Below, piece after piece: positions 46,428 to 56,627 of a stretch of 64,000 nt of DNA. Source of the DNA: Planctomycetaceae bacterium (GTDB taxonomy: Bacteria > Planctomycetota > Planctomycetia > Planctomycetales > Planctomycetaceae); the NCBI GenBank assembly GCA_021732975.1, contig JAKFWC010000024.1, positions 62,001-126,000 of the forward strand, given 5' to 3'. Each line of letters starts with the position of its first letter. Position 1 is the first letter of the stretch. Both the position numbers and the translations under genes were made by a program. The notes under the pieces are model-generated. The model did not search any database. It had not been told where the DNA came from and saw nothing but the letters and a program-made list of their open reading frames with translations.

Positions 46428-47297
46428 ATGTGGGAACGCCTGGCAACGCTGGATCGACGCTGGATTTTTCTGGCGATGGCGCTGGCGGTGGCGATTCCGA
46501 TTCTCATCGACCGCCCGTTTCCGGAAACGCCGACGCCCCAGACAAAAGTCGTCTTCGACACCGTCGAAAACCTGCCTGCCGGTTCACAGATCATGCTGGC
46601 GCTCGATTACGATCCGGGCTCAGCCGCGGAACTGGCCCCCATGGCGACCGCGCTGGTCCGCCATTGCTGCCTGAAGCGGCACAAGATGTACTTCCTCACC
46701 TTGTGGCCCGCCGGACCACCGATGATCGATCAAAATATCCGCGACATCATTAAAGACGAGTTCGCCGACGCGAAACTGGTCTACGGCGAAGACTACGTGA
46801 ACCTCGGTTTCAAGCCCGGCAACGAAGTGGCGATCAAGCTCGTCGCCAATGATTTACGGAAGCTGTATGCCACCGATATCGCTGGGACGAATCTCGACGA
46901 CATGCCGATGACGAGAAACATTAACAACGTCCGCGACATGGACCTCGTCGTCAATATCTCGGCCGGTTATCCCGGTGCGAAGGAATGGGTGCAGTACGCG
47001 GGGACGCAGGGAAAACTACGGCTCGCCGTCGGTTGCACCGGCGTGCAATCCCCGCAGATGTATCCGTACTTCCCGGATCAGGTGATCGGCATTCTCGCGG
47101 CAATCAAAGGGGCCGCGGAGTATGAAGCCGCTCTCGGTGCGAAGTATGAACAGTACCGCGATCCGACGAAGACCGTCGCCATTAAACGCATGGCCCCGCA
47201 ACTGGTCGCCCACTTGTTAATGGTCGGATTGATCATCCTCGGGAATGTGGTGCATTTCACGACGAAGCGGAACGCCGGAAGGGGGGCTGGACGATGA
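46428..47297 (+). CDS. Membrane-anchored protein of unknown function
   Basis: 289 residues with an N-terminal transmembrane helix at about 11-28 and another near the C-terminus (about 252-272). Between them is a soluble domain of about 220 residues, probably extracytoplasmic, with segments such as MLALDYDPGSAAELAPMATALVRHC and VYGEDYVNLGFKPGNEVAI. I recognise no named family. The last four bases overlap the start of the next gene, so the two are translationally coupled and may form a complex. The ATG at 46428 puts the charged residues before the first helix. Confidence 0.75.
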   Translation: MWERLATLDRRWIFLAMALAVAIPILIDRPFPETPTPQTKVVFDTVENLPAGSQIMLALDYDPGSAAELAPMATALVRHCCLKRHKMYFLTLWPAGPPMIDQNIRDIIKDEFADAKLVYGEDYVNLGFKPGNEVAIKLVANDLRKLYATDIAGTNLDDMPMTRNINNVRDMDLVVNISAGYPGAKEWVQYAGTQGKLRLAVGCTGVQSPQMYPYFPDQVIGILAAIKGAAEYEAALGAKYEQYRDPTKTVAIKRMAPQLVAHLLMVGLIILGNVVHFTTKRNAGRGAGR

Positions 47298-48154
47298 CGC
47301 GCGAAGCGAAAATCGGCTACGGCTTGCTGCTCGTCGGTGTCTTGCTGCTGACGGCGAAAGGGCTATTCTCCGACCGCGGCCTTGCCAAAGTCTATGTGAA
47401 GCCCGACCGCGTGGCGGCCTCGGGGGCGGCAATCACCTTTGTCGAAACCAAGGAAGGTGACACCACGGCCGTGTTCAGTCCGATGCGGACGGCGGGCGTG
47501 TGGGTCGCGGCTTTTCTGACGTTGGCGATCTTCAGTTACCTGTATCACGACAATGTTTTCTACAAATTGACGGAGGCGATCATCGTCGGCGTCTCGGCCG
47601 GGTACACGATGGTGGTGGGTTTCTGGGATTCGATCATTGCGCAATTGATGGTGGAGCTGACGCCCGGGCTGGTTCAACATTGGGCACTGCCGGGCATCGA
47701 TGCGAACAAACCGCCCGATTGGACGTACCTGTTCCCATTAATTCTCGGCGGCATGCTCTTCCTGCGGTTTGTCCCGAAGGTCGGCTGGCTGTCTCAATGG
47801 CCGCTGGCGTTTGTCGTCGGCACGTTTGCCGGCTTGCGGCTGGTACTGTTTCTCGATGCCGATTTCGTTTCGCAGATTCGCAATACGCTGCTGCCGTTGA
47901 TTGTGCTCGTCGATGGTCGCTTTGACTTTTGGCTGACGCTGCGGAATTGGGGAATCATCGTCAGTTTGCTGTCGTGCCTGATGTACTTCTTTTTCTCGTT
48001 CGAGCACAAAGGGGTCGTCGGCCGCGTGGCACGGTTCGGCGTGTGGGTGCTGATGATCGCCTTCGGTGCGTCGTTCGCCTTCACGGTCATGGGCCGCATT
48101 ACGCTGTTGACGAAGCGGTTCGAGTTTCTGTTCTACGAATGGCTGCGGCTGTGA
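47294..48154 (+). CDS. Polytopic membrane protein of unknown function
   Basis: 286 residues with about seven or eight hydrophobic segments, starting at about residues 7-25, then a short charged loop (YVKPDRVAASGAA), then regular helices from about 65 to the end (for example VAAFLTLAIFSYLYHDNVFY and LILGGMLFLRFVPKVGWLS). I recognise no family. It overlaps the upstream gene by four bases (ATGA). The pair is bounded on both sides by related inverted repeats. A transport or envelope function is possible but only inferred from topology. Confidence 0.76.
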   Translation: MTREAKIGYGLLLVGVLLLTAKGLFSDRGLAKVYVKPDRVAASGAAITFVETKEGDTTAVFSPMRTAGVWVAAFLTLAIFSYLYHDNVFYKLTEAIIVGVSAGYTMVVGFWDSIIAQLMVELTPGLVQHWALPGIDANKPPDWTYLFPLILGGMLFLRFVPKVGWLSQWPLAFVVGTFAGLRLVLFLDADFVSQIRNTLLPLIVLVDGRFDFWLTLRNWGIIVSLLSCLMYFFFSFEHKGVVGRVARFGVWVLMIAFGASFAFTVMGRITLLTKRFEFLFYEWLRL

Positions 48155-48159
48155 GTGCA

Positions 48160-48250
48160 AAAAATGACGAATGACGAAATCCGAATGTCGAATGGATGAT
48201 GTCTACGCGGGATTTTACTTTCGACATTCCGCCTTCGTCATTCGTCATTG
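48160..48250. repeat. Dispersed imperfect inverted repeat, copy 2
   Basis: AATGACGAATGACGAA near 48163 is matched by its reverse complement near 48234-48249, with ATGTCGAA-type units between. It shares an 18-base stretch with the copy at 46298. It lies directly upstream of dusB and ends within a few bases of a possible TTG start. Confidence 0.7.
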
Positions 48251-48262
48251 AAGCATGGCTCT

Positions 48263-49219
48263 ATGCTCATCGGCCGCATCAGCATCGCCCATCCTGTCGG
48301 TCTCGCACCGATGGAGGAGCACACGAGCCTGCCATTTCGGTTGCTGTGCAAGCAGTTCGGTGCGAGCTTCGTTTGCACGGAACGCATTGATGCCGCCGAT
48401 GTCGCCAAACGCGATAAACGAGCGCTGAAACTCCTGTCGACGACACCCGGCGAACGTCCGGCGGCGGGACAAATCAGCGGGGCTGATCCCGCGGTGATGG
48501 CCGAGGCGGCCCGCGTTGTCGCCGAGCAAGGTTTTTCGATTGTCGACCTGAACTTCGAGTGCCCGATCAAACGATTGCACAATCGCGGTGAAGGCGGAGC
48601 GTTGATGGCCGACCCGCCCGCCATCGGTCGGATTGTCGCCGCTGTGGTGAAGGCAGTGGATGTTCCTGTCACATTGAAGATTCGTAGCGGACCGGACGCC
48701 GAGCACGAGACCGCGGTCGAGATCGCGCAGCTCGCCGAACAAGCAGGAGCCGGGGCCGTCGATGTCCATGCCCGGAGCGTGGCTCAAGCGTATGTCGGTG
48801 GACCAGACTGGTCGGTCATTCAGCGAGTGAAGGACGCCGTCTCATTTCCCGTGTTGGGTAGCGGAGGGATCCGCGAACCGGGCGATGTCGTCCGCTTCCT
48901 CAAAGAAACCGGAGCCGACGGCGTGGCCATCGGTCGCGGCTGCCTCGGCAATCCGTGGATCTTTCAGCAAGCCCGGGCCTTGGTTCTCGGCGGGGGGACG
49001 ATGGCCGCACCAACACACACGGACCGGGCCCGCGTGTTGCTGCAACTCGTTGAAAGCGAGTTCGAGTTCTACGGCAACTATCTGGCTCTGAAACGACTGC
49101 CGCGAGTGAGCTGTTACTTTGCGAAGTTCTTGCCGGAATTCCCCGCCTTCCGCGACGCGGTCCAATCGGTGCGGAACTTTCAGGACTTCAAGCGTTTGGT
49201 GAGAAGCCACTTCGCATGA
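48263..49219 (+). CDS. dusB: tRNA-dihydrouridine synthase
   Basis: 318-residue flavoenzyme that reduces uridines in the tRNA D loop using NADPH. The family motifs are GLAPMEEHTSLPFR for FMN binding, DLNFECPIKRL with the catalytic cysteine, VDVHARSVAQAY and GSGGIREPGDV, then GADGVAIGRGCLGNPWIF. The DUS family is certain; the DusB subgroup is the most likely for a bacterium outside the proteobacteria. The ATG at 48263 (MLIGRI) is preferred over a TTG at 48248, which lies against the inverted repeat upstream. Confidence 0.92.
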   Translation: MLIGRISIAHPVGLAPMEEHTSLPFRLLCKQFGASFVCTERIDAADVAKRDKRALKLLSTTPGERPAAGQISGADPAVMAEAARVVAEQGFSIVDLNFECPIKRLHNRGEGGALMADPPAIGRIVAAVVKAVDVPVTLKIRSGPDAEHETAVEIAQLAEQAGAGAVDVHARSVAQAYVGGPDWSVIQRVKDAVSFPVLGSGGIREPGDVVRFLKETGADGVAIGRGCLGNPWIFQQARALVLGGGTMAAPTHTDRARVLLQLVESEFEFYGNYLALKRLPRVSCYFAKFLPEFPAFRDAVQSVRNFQDFKRLVRSHFA

Positions 49220-49325
49220 ATGGGCATAAGGAAGCAAATTGCGCGGGGCGCGAAACCGCAAAGCGACGATTCGATCCTCGGTCTATGAGCCATTGACCAT
49301 CAACCAGAAGCCACAAAAGGCAAGG

Positions 49326-49355
49326 GGCCGGATCACTGCGGGTAGTGATCCGGCC
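49326..49355 (+). terminator. Hairpin downstream of dusB
   Basis: A perfect 12-bp stem GGCCGGATCACT / AGTGATCCGGCC with a 6-base loop, about 105 bases after the dusB stop. No T run follows, so it may be an RNA processing or stability element instead of a strict terminator. Confidence 0.5.
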
Positions 49356-49439
49356 TGCGTAGGCAAGAGTGGTGAGGTGTGCAGTGTGGCAGGTGTAGCC
49401 CGTCTCCCTCGGGCCGGCAGGTATTTTCGAGAAGACTTG

Positions 49440-49462
49440 CAAGTTGGCGGGGAGCCAACTTG
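49440..49462. other. Hairpin of unknown role
   Basis: A perfect 9-bp stem CAAGTTGGC / GCCAACTTG with a 5-base GGGGA loop, followed by TTTGA. It is the second strong hairpin in this intergenic stretch and could be part of a small RNA or its terminator. Confidence 0.45.
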
Positions 49463-49690
49463 TTTGATCCAGCGTTGTGGCTTTCGCCATTCCCACCCTA
49501 TGCACGGACCGTGCCAAGACCGTTTGAATCCAATTCACCGCGACCATCGGATCGCCACAAGTCTTTTCATAAAAAAGCGTTAACAGCAATCAGAAAAAAC
49601 GGCTCATCCGAAAGGGGCTCTCTGTCCTGCCGGATCGTTGTAACCCTTACAAGCGGACTGGCGCGTAATTTCTACAAATGACAACCTGCG

Positions 49691-49710
49691 GAGCTGGCAC
49701 GAACCAGCTC
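49691..49710 (-). terminator. Hairpin after the transglutaminase gene
   Basis: A 7-bp stem GAGCTGG / CCAGCTC with a 6-base loop, 7 bases beyond the stop of the minus-strand transglutaminase gene. The T run is weak. Confidence 0.45.
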
Positions 49711-49717
49711 AAAGCCC

Positions 49718-51217
49718 CTATTCCACCGAGGCCACCCCGACATCCAGTTTCCCCAGAATTGTCATTAAGGGTGCGAACGACGACAGCGGGGCGATGGAAT
49801 CGTCTTCGGCGAACAGCACATCAGCGAGCTTGATGTGTGTCGCGCCGATGCCACCACGGCCGAGGGTTCCATCGAGTGGAACCCATTTTCCATCCAGTCG
49901 GGCTTCGGTCCACATATGACCGCCGAACGCCTGAAGCGATTCGACATACACCAGGCCCACCGCGATCCGCGACGGAATTTGCTTCGCGCGCAACATCGCC
50001 GCCAGCAGGACGGCGTGTTCGGTGCAATCCCCTTCGAGGCTGCGGGCCACTTCCCCCGCCGAGGCGAGCGCCGTCGAAAAATTCTTATTGGTCAATTTCT
50101 CGCGGACATACTTTTCCATCGCGCGGGCCATCTGAGCCGCATCAGTGAGATTCCCTGCTGCCAACCGGGCATGTTCGATCACGCGCTCATCATCGGATTG
50201 CAGGAACCGTGTCGGCTTCAGGTACTCGTCGCCGACTTTCTCTGGCGGGGATGTCGCCGGGATCGGCAACGCGATTACCGTCAACTCGGCGATCTCGGCT
50301 CCGGTCGACTTCACGGATTGCGTATCTCCCATCGGCAAGACCTTACTCGGGTTATCGTCGCGAATCGTGATCTTGTAGACGACTTTCTTCGTCTCATACG
50401 GCCGATCAATCTTTGCAGTTTTCACTAGCGTGCTGACACCCAGGTCAAGATCGTTCACGGTCAACGTCTTGAGGGCTTCCTCCTTGGACACCGTGTAGGT
50501 CGCCATCTCGGTGCCGAGCATGTTGGTCGAACTCTTGATCGTCTGCCCTGTCTTATCAACCCACGCGTTGGTGATGATTCCCGGCAGCAGCGAATTCGCG
50601 ACTTTGAACTTTTGCAGCGTTGCCGTCTTCCCATCAAGGAGCGACACCGTTTCGGTAGCCCCCGCGGTGACCGTCAGCATGCCCGGCTTGCTGAACTCGG
50701 GGAAAAATGCCTCAAAAGACTTCGTTTCACCGGACTTTAATGGCGAAATTCGCAAGAGTCGATCCTGAAACGTTGGCGACTTCACACCTTCCTTCCAAGC
50801 GCTGGTCGAGGACTTTTTCTTGCGATCCACCGTGGTTTCCAGTTGAAGTTCTGTTCCCTTCACACGACCGACGGTTTCCGAAGAACTCGCTGGCGGGTTA
50901 GCCATGCTGAAGCGGAATTCGAGCAGGTCACCGGCGAGTGTTTCCTCGGAGACCAGCGCTGTCGTCATCTTCAGGACTTGCCCGAACCGCCGAATCTCCA
51001 TCTTTGTTTCTGCGGACGTATGAACCACCGGTTTACCATCGACTTCACGCGGATCGACCAGCACCCGTGCGTATCCAACGCGCTGTCCGCTCAGAAAAAT
51101 TGCCTGCCAGGATTCTTCACGCTCGGGAATCGGTAACTTATCTTCCGCTGCGGCATCGTATCCCATAAGCAACAAGCCGAACATCATCCAGCAGGACCAA
51201 CGGAGCAGTGACTTCAC
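49718..51217 (-). CDS. Exported transglutaminase-like protein
   Basis: 499 residues with a signal peptide (about 1-24, ending near YDAAAE). A beta-rich region of about 300 residues precedes a transglutaminase-like core. The catalytic triad is visible: C398 in EGDCTEHAVLL, H434 in FGGHMWTEA and D449 in WVPLDGTLG. The cysteine-protease fold may act as a peptidase or amide-forming enzyme outside the cytoplasm. The start is GTG at 51217, with AAGGA about 8 bases upstream, placing the signal peptide at the N-terminus. The frame is open further upstream, but that part is unlike a protein N-terminus. It is divergent from the thioredoxin-like gene. Confidence 0.88.
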   Translation of the reverse strand: MKSLLRWSCWMMFGLLLMGYDAAAEDKLPIPEREESWQAIFLSGQRVGYARVLVDPREVDGKPVVHTSAETKMEIRRFGQVLKMTTALVSEETLAGDLLEFRFSMANPPASSSETVGRVKGTELQLETTVDRKKKSSTSAWKEGVKSPTFQDRLLRISPLKSGETKSFEAFFPEFSKPGMLTVTAGATETVSLLDGKTATLQKFKVANSLLPGIITNAWVDKTGQTIKSSTNMLGTEMATYTVSKEEALKTLTVNDLDLGVSTLVKTAKIDRPYETKKVVYKITIRDDNPSKVLPMGDTQSVKSTGAEIAELTVIALPIPATSPPEKVGDEYLKPTRFLQSDDERVIEHARLAAGNLTDAAQMARAMEKYVREKLTNKNFSTALASAGEVARSLEGDCTEHAVLLAAMLRAKQIPSRIAVGLVYVESLQAFGGHMWTEARLDGKWVPLDGTLGRGGIGATHIKLADVLFAEDDSIAPLSSFAPLMTILGKLDVGVASVE

Positions 51218-51438
51218 GATGAGTGTCCTTGTAGACCTACGGTATATCCGGCGATGATGCCCCATAGCGCGGTGCGACAATTCAGAGTACGCACCGCAAG
51301 AGAAAAGCGGAAGGTGTCCGCGATCCCCGTTTGAACAGTTGCAGTCTCGGTGGCGGGAGTTCACAATAAACAATGAACGTTGATGAGTCTCCGTCCGGAG
51401 ATTCGTTTCGGTACGATTCCTTCAGTGAGGATGTTCCC

Positions 51439-51984
51439 ATGCGTTGGTGTGCCTGGTCGGTGGCAGTGGTAGGTCTGGTCGCGGCGACCGCGGCCGCTGC
51501 AGAATTGAAGTCGGGTCTCGGCAAGGGTGAATTTGTCAATGCGTTCAACGTCGTCGACGTAACCGGTCCGGCGAAGGGTGAAGAACTCTGCTATCGCTGC
51601 AAGTACGGCGATCGCCCGGTCGTCTGCGTCTTCACCAAGGAAATGAGCTCGGAAGTCGCCGAGCTCACCAAGGCAATTGACGGCGTCGTCGCCAAGAATG
51701 AAGAAGCCCGGATGGCCGGCTTCGTGGTGGTGCTCGACAGCTCCGACAAAGCCGCTGCGGCTTGCAAAGATGCCGCCTCCGCCCAGAAAATCGCCAAGGT
51801 GCCGCTGACGACCAGCAAGGAATCGCACGGCCCGGCGAGCTACAAGCTCAATCCGGAAGCCGACGTGACCGTCATGATGTGGGTCGACGGTGCGGTCAAG
51901 GTGAGCAAGGGCTTCCAGAAGGGCCAGCTCAAGAAAGACACGATCACGGCCCTCGTCGCCGATACGAAGCAAATTCTGGACTAG
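51439..51984 (+). CDS. Exported thioredoxin-like protein with CxxC motif
   Basis: 181 residues. A signal peptide (about 1-21, cut near AAAAE) is followed by a thioredoxin-like domain with C51-x-x-C54 in ELCYRCKYGD, then VVCVFTKEMSSEVAELTK. The CYRC pair comes just before the strand VVCVF, earlier than the usual place of a thioredoxin active site, so a redox or metal-binding role are both possible. The ATG at 51439 has GAGGAT 8 bases upstream. It is probably periplasmic. A strong terminator follows. Confidence 0.8.
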   Translation: MRWCAWSVAVVGLVAATAAAAELKSGLGKGEFVNAFNVVDVTGPAKGEELCYRCKYGDRPVVCVFTKEMSSEVAELTKAIDGVVAKNEEARMAGFVVVLDSSDKAAAACKDAASAQKIAKVPLTTSKESHGPASYKLNPEADVTVMMWVDGAVKVSKGFQKGQLKKDTITALVADTKQILD

Positions 51985-52012
51985 TTTTCCGGTTTGCAGT
52001 GTGATGATCAAT

Positions 52013-52052
52013 AAAGAGGCCTCGATCACCAAACGGTGATCGAGGCCTCTTT
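52013..52052. terminator. Strong bidirectional terminator
   Basis: A perfect 18-bp stem with a 4-base loop AAAC (arms 52013-52030 and 52035-52052). The arms begin AAAG and end CTTT, so both directions have a short A/T run. It lies between the convergent thioredoxin-like and phoH genes. Confidence 0.88.
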
Positions 52053-52059
52053 CATTTAG

Positions 52060-52083
52060 CCCCCGGTTGTCTGCAACCGGGGG
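52060..52083. terminator. Second hairpin between convergent genes
   Basis: A 10-bp stem CCCCCGGTTG / CAACCGGGGG with a TCTG loop, 7 bases after the previous terminator. The GGTT-TCTG-AACC layout matches the hairpins at 4529 and 14622. Confidence 0.62.
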
Positions 52084-52097
52084 TTAAGTGAAATGGT

Positions 52098-53432
52098 CTA
52101 CAGCAAATCGCTGGCGAGTTCGGCGAGGGCGCTGCGTTCGCCTTTTTCCAGCGTGATGTGAGCGTAGATCGGTTGGCCCACCATGCGGTTGATGAGATAC
52201 GTCAACCCGTTTGACAGTGAATCGAGATACGGGTGATCGATCTGTTGAATGTCGCCGGTGAAGACGACCTTCGTGCCTTCTCCGGCGCGGGTGATGATCG
52301 TCTTGATTTCGTGCGGCGTGAGATTCTGAGCCTCGTCGACGATGAAGTACGTCCGCTGCAGACTGCGGCCGCGGATGTACGGCAGCGGAGCGACTTCCAA
52401 CTTGTGATGTTCGAGCCAGTCCTGAATCCGCGTGGTCGGTTCGCCGTCGCCGTGTTGATGCTTGATGACGCCGAGATTGTCGTACAGCGGTTGCATGTAC
52501 GGATCGAGCTTGGCAGAGATGTCGCCGGGCAGGAAACCGAGATCGCGGTTGCTGAGCGGGACCACGGGCCGCGCGAGCAGAATCTGTCGGTAACGACTCT
52601 TGCATTCCAACGCCGCGGCTAGTGCGAGCAGCGTCTTCCCCGACCCCGCTTTGCCAACCAGCGTGACCAGCTTGATGTCATCATCAAGGAGGGCCCGCAG
52701 CGCGAAGGACTGTTCGGCATTCCGCGGTGTGATGCCGTACGCTGACACTTTCTCGACGCGGCCGAACGTCTGGTCGGTGGCGCGATACGTGGCGAGAACC
52801 GACTTGGATCCGTTCTTCAGCACGAAGTTTTCGTTGGGTCGCGGGGCATCGATAAAATCGGCGGCGGAAATGGGTACGCGGCCGTTATCACGATAGAAGG
52901 CGTCCACAAACTCGCTGGGAACGCCGGTGACGAAGCGCTTGCCGGTGTAGAGCTTTTCAAACCCGGCGACTTTGTCGTTCTTATAATCCTGCGCGGGCAG
53001 GCCGAGCGCTTTGGCCTTCATCCGCAGGTTGGTGTCCTTGCTGACAAGGAACACACCCCGCGGCGTTTCGTGGGCTTGTAGCGTGAGGGCCACATCGAGA
53101 ATGCGGTGATCGGGGCTGTCCTGCACGAACGTCTCTTGCAGACGTTTGGAGAACTCGCGGGCCATCACCACGCGGATGCAACCGAGCCCCTCACCGAGCG
53201 GCGATCCCTCGACCGAAAGGAGATCGCCGGTGAGCTCATCCAGTTCCCGCAAGAACGCGCGGGCCTGGAAATTGATGTCGTCGTTCCCTTTTTTAAACCG
53301 GTCCAGTTCTTCGAGGACCGTAATAGGGATCGCGACATCGTGCTCGTGAAACTTACGGAGGCAACCGGCATCGTGCAGGATCACGTTCGTGTCGAGCACG
53401 AACAACTTGCCGAGACTCCGGGATAAATTCAT
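52098..53432 (-). CDS. PIN domain - PhoH family ATPase
   Basis: 444 residues of the PIN-PhoH type. The N-terminal PIN nuclease-like domain (about 9-140) has acidic residues starting with D14 in [15 protein letters not shown] near 41-44 and DHRILDVAL. The PhoH-like ATPase domain (about 235-444) has Walker A GKAGSGKT at 260-267 and Walker [15 protein letters not shown]. Proteins of this kind are thought to couple RNA unwinding to RNA cleavage; a direct phosphate-starvation role is not implied. The ATG at 53432 has a near-perfect AAGGAGG site. It ends beside the double terminator. Confidence 0.93.
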   Translation of the reverse strand: MNLSRSLGKLFVLDTNVILHDAGCLRKFHEHDVAIPITVLEELDRFKKGNDDINFQARAFLRELDELTGDLLSVEGSPLGEGLGCIRVVMAREFSKRLQETFVQDSPDHRILDVALTLQAHETPRGVFLVSKDTNLRMKAKALGLPAQDYKNDKVAGFEKLYTGKRFVTGVPSEFVDAFYRDNGRVPISAADFIDAPRPNENFVLKNGSKSVLATYRATDQTFGRVEKVSAYGITPRNAEQSFALRALLDDDIKLVTLVGKAGSGKTLLALAAALECKSRYRQILLARPVVPLSNRDLGFLPGDISAKLDPYMQPLYDNLGVIKHQHGDGEPTTRIQDWLEHHKLEVAPLPYIRGRSLQRTYFIVDEAQNLTPHEIKTIITRAGEGTKVVFTGDIQQIDHPYLDSLSNGLTYLINRMVGQPIYAHITLEKGERSALAELASDLL

Positions 53433-53611
53433 GCAGCCCTCCTTGGCAACCCCCAAGTATGTTGAGGTGTCCCTCCGTGGCACGGGGAGAACGTTACCCC
53501 TCACCGCCGATGGGGTCAAGCGTAACCGATCCTGAATACCGCGCGTTCTTGGAATCGGTAACGGAATTCACATTGACACACTCTACGAAAGCCATGACGC
53601 CCTTGCTGGCG

Positions 53612-55249
53612 CTACGGGCTGGTTGGTGCGGCCCAATCGGGAGCACGGCCAATGTGAATCCCCAATTGCGGCATCAGCAGCCAATAGGTGGCGAGCACGA
53701 TGAGCATAGCGCCCAGCAGGTTGAGCACAAAGCCGTAACGCATCATTTGTGACAAGCGGATCCGGCCCGTGCCAAAGACGATCGCGTGCGGCGGTGTGCT
53801 TACTGGAAGCATAAAGCCACAACTTGCAGCCATCGTCGCGGGGATCATCAGCACGCGCGGATCAAGCCCCAATGCGACCGCCGTCCCCGCGATCATCGGC
53901 AGCAGCGCGTTCGCCGTCGCCACGTTCGACGTGAGCTCCGATAAGAACGTCACCAGCAAGCAAACCGCGAACAAGATCACCCACAAGGGCTGCCCGTCAA
54001 TGACATTGGCCAAGGCTTGTCCGCACCATTCGGCGAGACCGGTAACGCGACACGCATCTGCGAGCGCAAACCCGCCGCCAAACAACAGCAGCACACCCCA
54101 CGGTAGCTTCGACGCGGTTTCCCAATCCATCAGGTGCTGCGTCTGTCCGTCCGCTTTACGTGAAATCGGAATGATGAACATCACCGCGGCAACAATCATC
54201 GCCACGGTGGAATCATTGATCCATTCAGCTAGACCTTTGCCGGTGACGCCAAGATGGGTGAGCCAGTGCGTTGCCCAGCGCCCCCAACCGGGAACGAGTA
54301 CGGTTTCACCGATCATGAAATCGGTCCGGAATAGCCACGCGAAAACCGTGAAGCAGAAGATCCCCGCCATCCACCTCTCGCCGACCTGCATTGCCCCCAG
54401 TTCCGTTTGTTGACGACGAAACAGCGAGCGTTCCAAGGGGACGACCCATTGCGGCATGCGGCCGCCCCAAGTCAGCAGCGCCCATGCTACGATGAGAAAC
54501 AACAACGCGAACGGTGCCCAGACGGTCATCCATTGTCCAGCCGAAATCGCGGGGCCGTCGGGATACAGTCGCCGGAAGACATCGCCGAAGACGAGATTCG
54601 TCGGAGTTCCCACGAGCGTCGCCATGCCACCGATGGTTGCGGCGTAACCGATGCCCAACGTGGTGGCGAGTGCCAGGTGCTGAAACGCCGGATCGCGTCG
54701 GGCTTCACCGGCATGCCATTCTTCGAGCGCCGTCAGGAGCGCAAGACCAATGGGCAACATCAACAACGTTGCGGCCGTGTTACTGATCCACATGGAAATA
54801 AAGAACGTGGCGAGCATCATCCCCAGCACGATGCGGCGGGTGCCGACACCGAGCGCGGAGACAATCGCCAACGCGATCCGTTTATGCAGCCCCCACCGCT
54901 CGATTCCCAGCGCGAGAATGAAACCGCCGAGGTACAGAAACGAACTGTCACTGAAGTACAATCCCGCCACAGTCTTGGCCGACTGAATGCCCAACACGGG
55001 GAATAGCGCCAGCGGCAACAGGCTGGTCACTTCAATGGCGATGGCCTGCGTCATCCAGCAGATCGCCATGACCGCCGCCACGGCGGCGAGACGTTGACCG
55101 GCCGGGTCCATACCGGTTGGCGTGGGACCGAACCAGACCACGCAGAATGCCAGAATTGCCGCAATCCCCCCGGCGCGACTCACCCATAACGGTACTGGTT
55201 CTTCAGCGGCGAGCGACGACACGCGCAATCTCAGCACAAGGGGCGACAA
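53612..55249 (-). CDS. DASS/SLC13 family sodium-dependent anion transporter
   Basis: 545-residue membrane protein with about 11-13 helices. The family signature SNTAATLLMLPIGLALL is present, as is the early ICWMTQAIAIEVTSLLPLALFP stretch and the late SELTSNVATANALLPMIAG repeat, the second SNT-like motif of DASS carriers. Members import dicarboxylates, citrate, sulfate or phosphate with sodium. The ion here cannot be told from sequence. The N-terminus has about 20 extra residues before the first helix, so the start may lie slightly downstream. It precedes phoH on the same strand with a 179-base gap. Confidence 0.9.
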   Translation of the reverse strand: MSPLVLRLRVSSLAAEEPVPLWVSRAGGIAAILAFCVVWFGPTPTGMDPAGQRLAAVAAVMAICWMTQAIAIEVTSLLPLALFPVLGIQSAKTVAGLYFSDSSFLYLGGFILALGIERWGLHKRIALAIVSALGVGTRRIVLGMMLATFFISMWISNTAATLLMLPIGLALLTALEEWHAGEARRDPAFQHLALATTLGIGYAATIGGMATLVGTPTNLVFGDVFRRLYPDGPAISAGQWMTVWAPFALLFLIVAWALLTWGGRMPQWVVPLERSLFRRQQTELGAMQVGERWMAGIFCFTVFAWLFRTDFMIGETVLVPGWGRWATHWLTHLGVTGKGLAEWINDSTVAMIVAAVMFIIPISRKADGQTQHLMDWETASKLPWGVLLLFGGGFALADACRVTGLAEWCGQALANVIDGQPLWVILFAVCLLVTFLSELTSNVATANALLPMIAGTAVALGLDPRVLMIPATMAASCGFMLPVSTPPHAIVFGTGRIRLSQMMRYGFVLNLLGAMLIVLATYWLLMPQLGIHIGRAPDWAAPTSP

Positions 55250-55724
55250 GGAATGATCGACGCATGGTGATCATTGTCTCACCGCATGGCAATCGTGGCA
55301 CAGACATCTTCCCGCTCCATGAGCCGCAAGACACTAGCCGCAGATGCATTTAGAGACACCGAACATCACCGGCAATTTCTGCCGGTTGCCGTACCGTCCA
55401 CGGGTTGACTACGGGGTGTTTCGCCGCGACCCGAAAGAATTGTTGAAGTTTCCCTTGGCAGACCCGCACGGGGAAATTATAAACCGCGCGACTGATAGCG
55501 GTCGGTGGGGTGTCTGCGGGAACAAACACCCCACCACGATGGATCGCTGTCAGGCCTTTCCGATTGCCTCTCTGCTTTTCTGAACCTGATTTTCCATTGA
55601 TTGCGGTTGCCAGTTGGCTGGACTCCGTCGTCCGGGGATTTTCCTCGAGCGATGTGTCTCCCTCCGGCGTTTTCCGGCGTTCATCGTCGGCGTACGCTCG
55701 GAAGCCAACGGTAAGGAGTCGCCG
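55250..55724. other. Divergent intergenic region
   Basis: 475 bases between the DASS transporter gene (minus) and the OmpA-like gene (plus). I see no convincing gene. It contains a hairpin at 55504-55535 and presumably promoters for both genes. Confidence 0.5.
55504..55535. other. Hairpin in the leader region of the OmpA-like gene
   Basis: A perfect 10-bp stem GGTGGGGTGT / ACACCCCACC with a 12-base loop, about 190 bases before the OmpA-like start. It could be a leader structure or a terminator of an unseen transcript. Confidence 0.45.
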
Positions 55725-56552
<828 letters not shown>

Positions 56553-56581
56553 CCACGGTTCGATCAACCACATGCCAGAAG

Positions 56582-56603
56582 CCCAGGGTTTCCTAACCCT
56601 GGG
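56582..56603. terminator. Bidirectional hairpin between convergent genes
   Basis: A 9-bp stem CCCAGGGTT / AACCCTGGG with a TCCT loop between the OmpA-like stop (56552) and the next minus-strand stop (56628). The flanks AGAAG before and TCTCTTT after resemble those of the 4529 and 14622 hairpins. Confidence 0.65.
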
Positions 56604-56627
56604 TCTCTTTCTGCGCGGAGAACAGTC

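Larger units (their letters stand above)
49220..49717. other. Structured intergenic region
   Basis: 498 bases between convergent dusB and the transglutaminase gene. Several perfect hairpins are present (listed separately at 49326, 49440 and 49691), more than two terminators need. Open frames on both strands have no ribosome sites or known domains. A 15-base string at 49247-49261 recurs at 57126-57140. A small RNA is possible. Confidence 0.45.

Noticed and set aside
49188-49589. 133-codon minus-strand frame in the dusB-transglutaminase gap
   Set aside because: It overlaps strong hairpins, has no ribosome site and overlaps the end of dusB. No recognisable domain.
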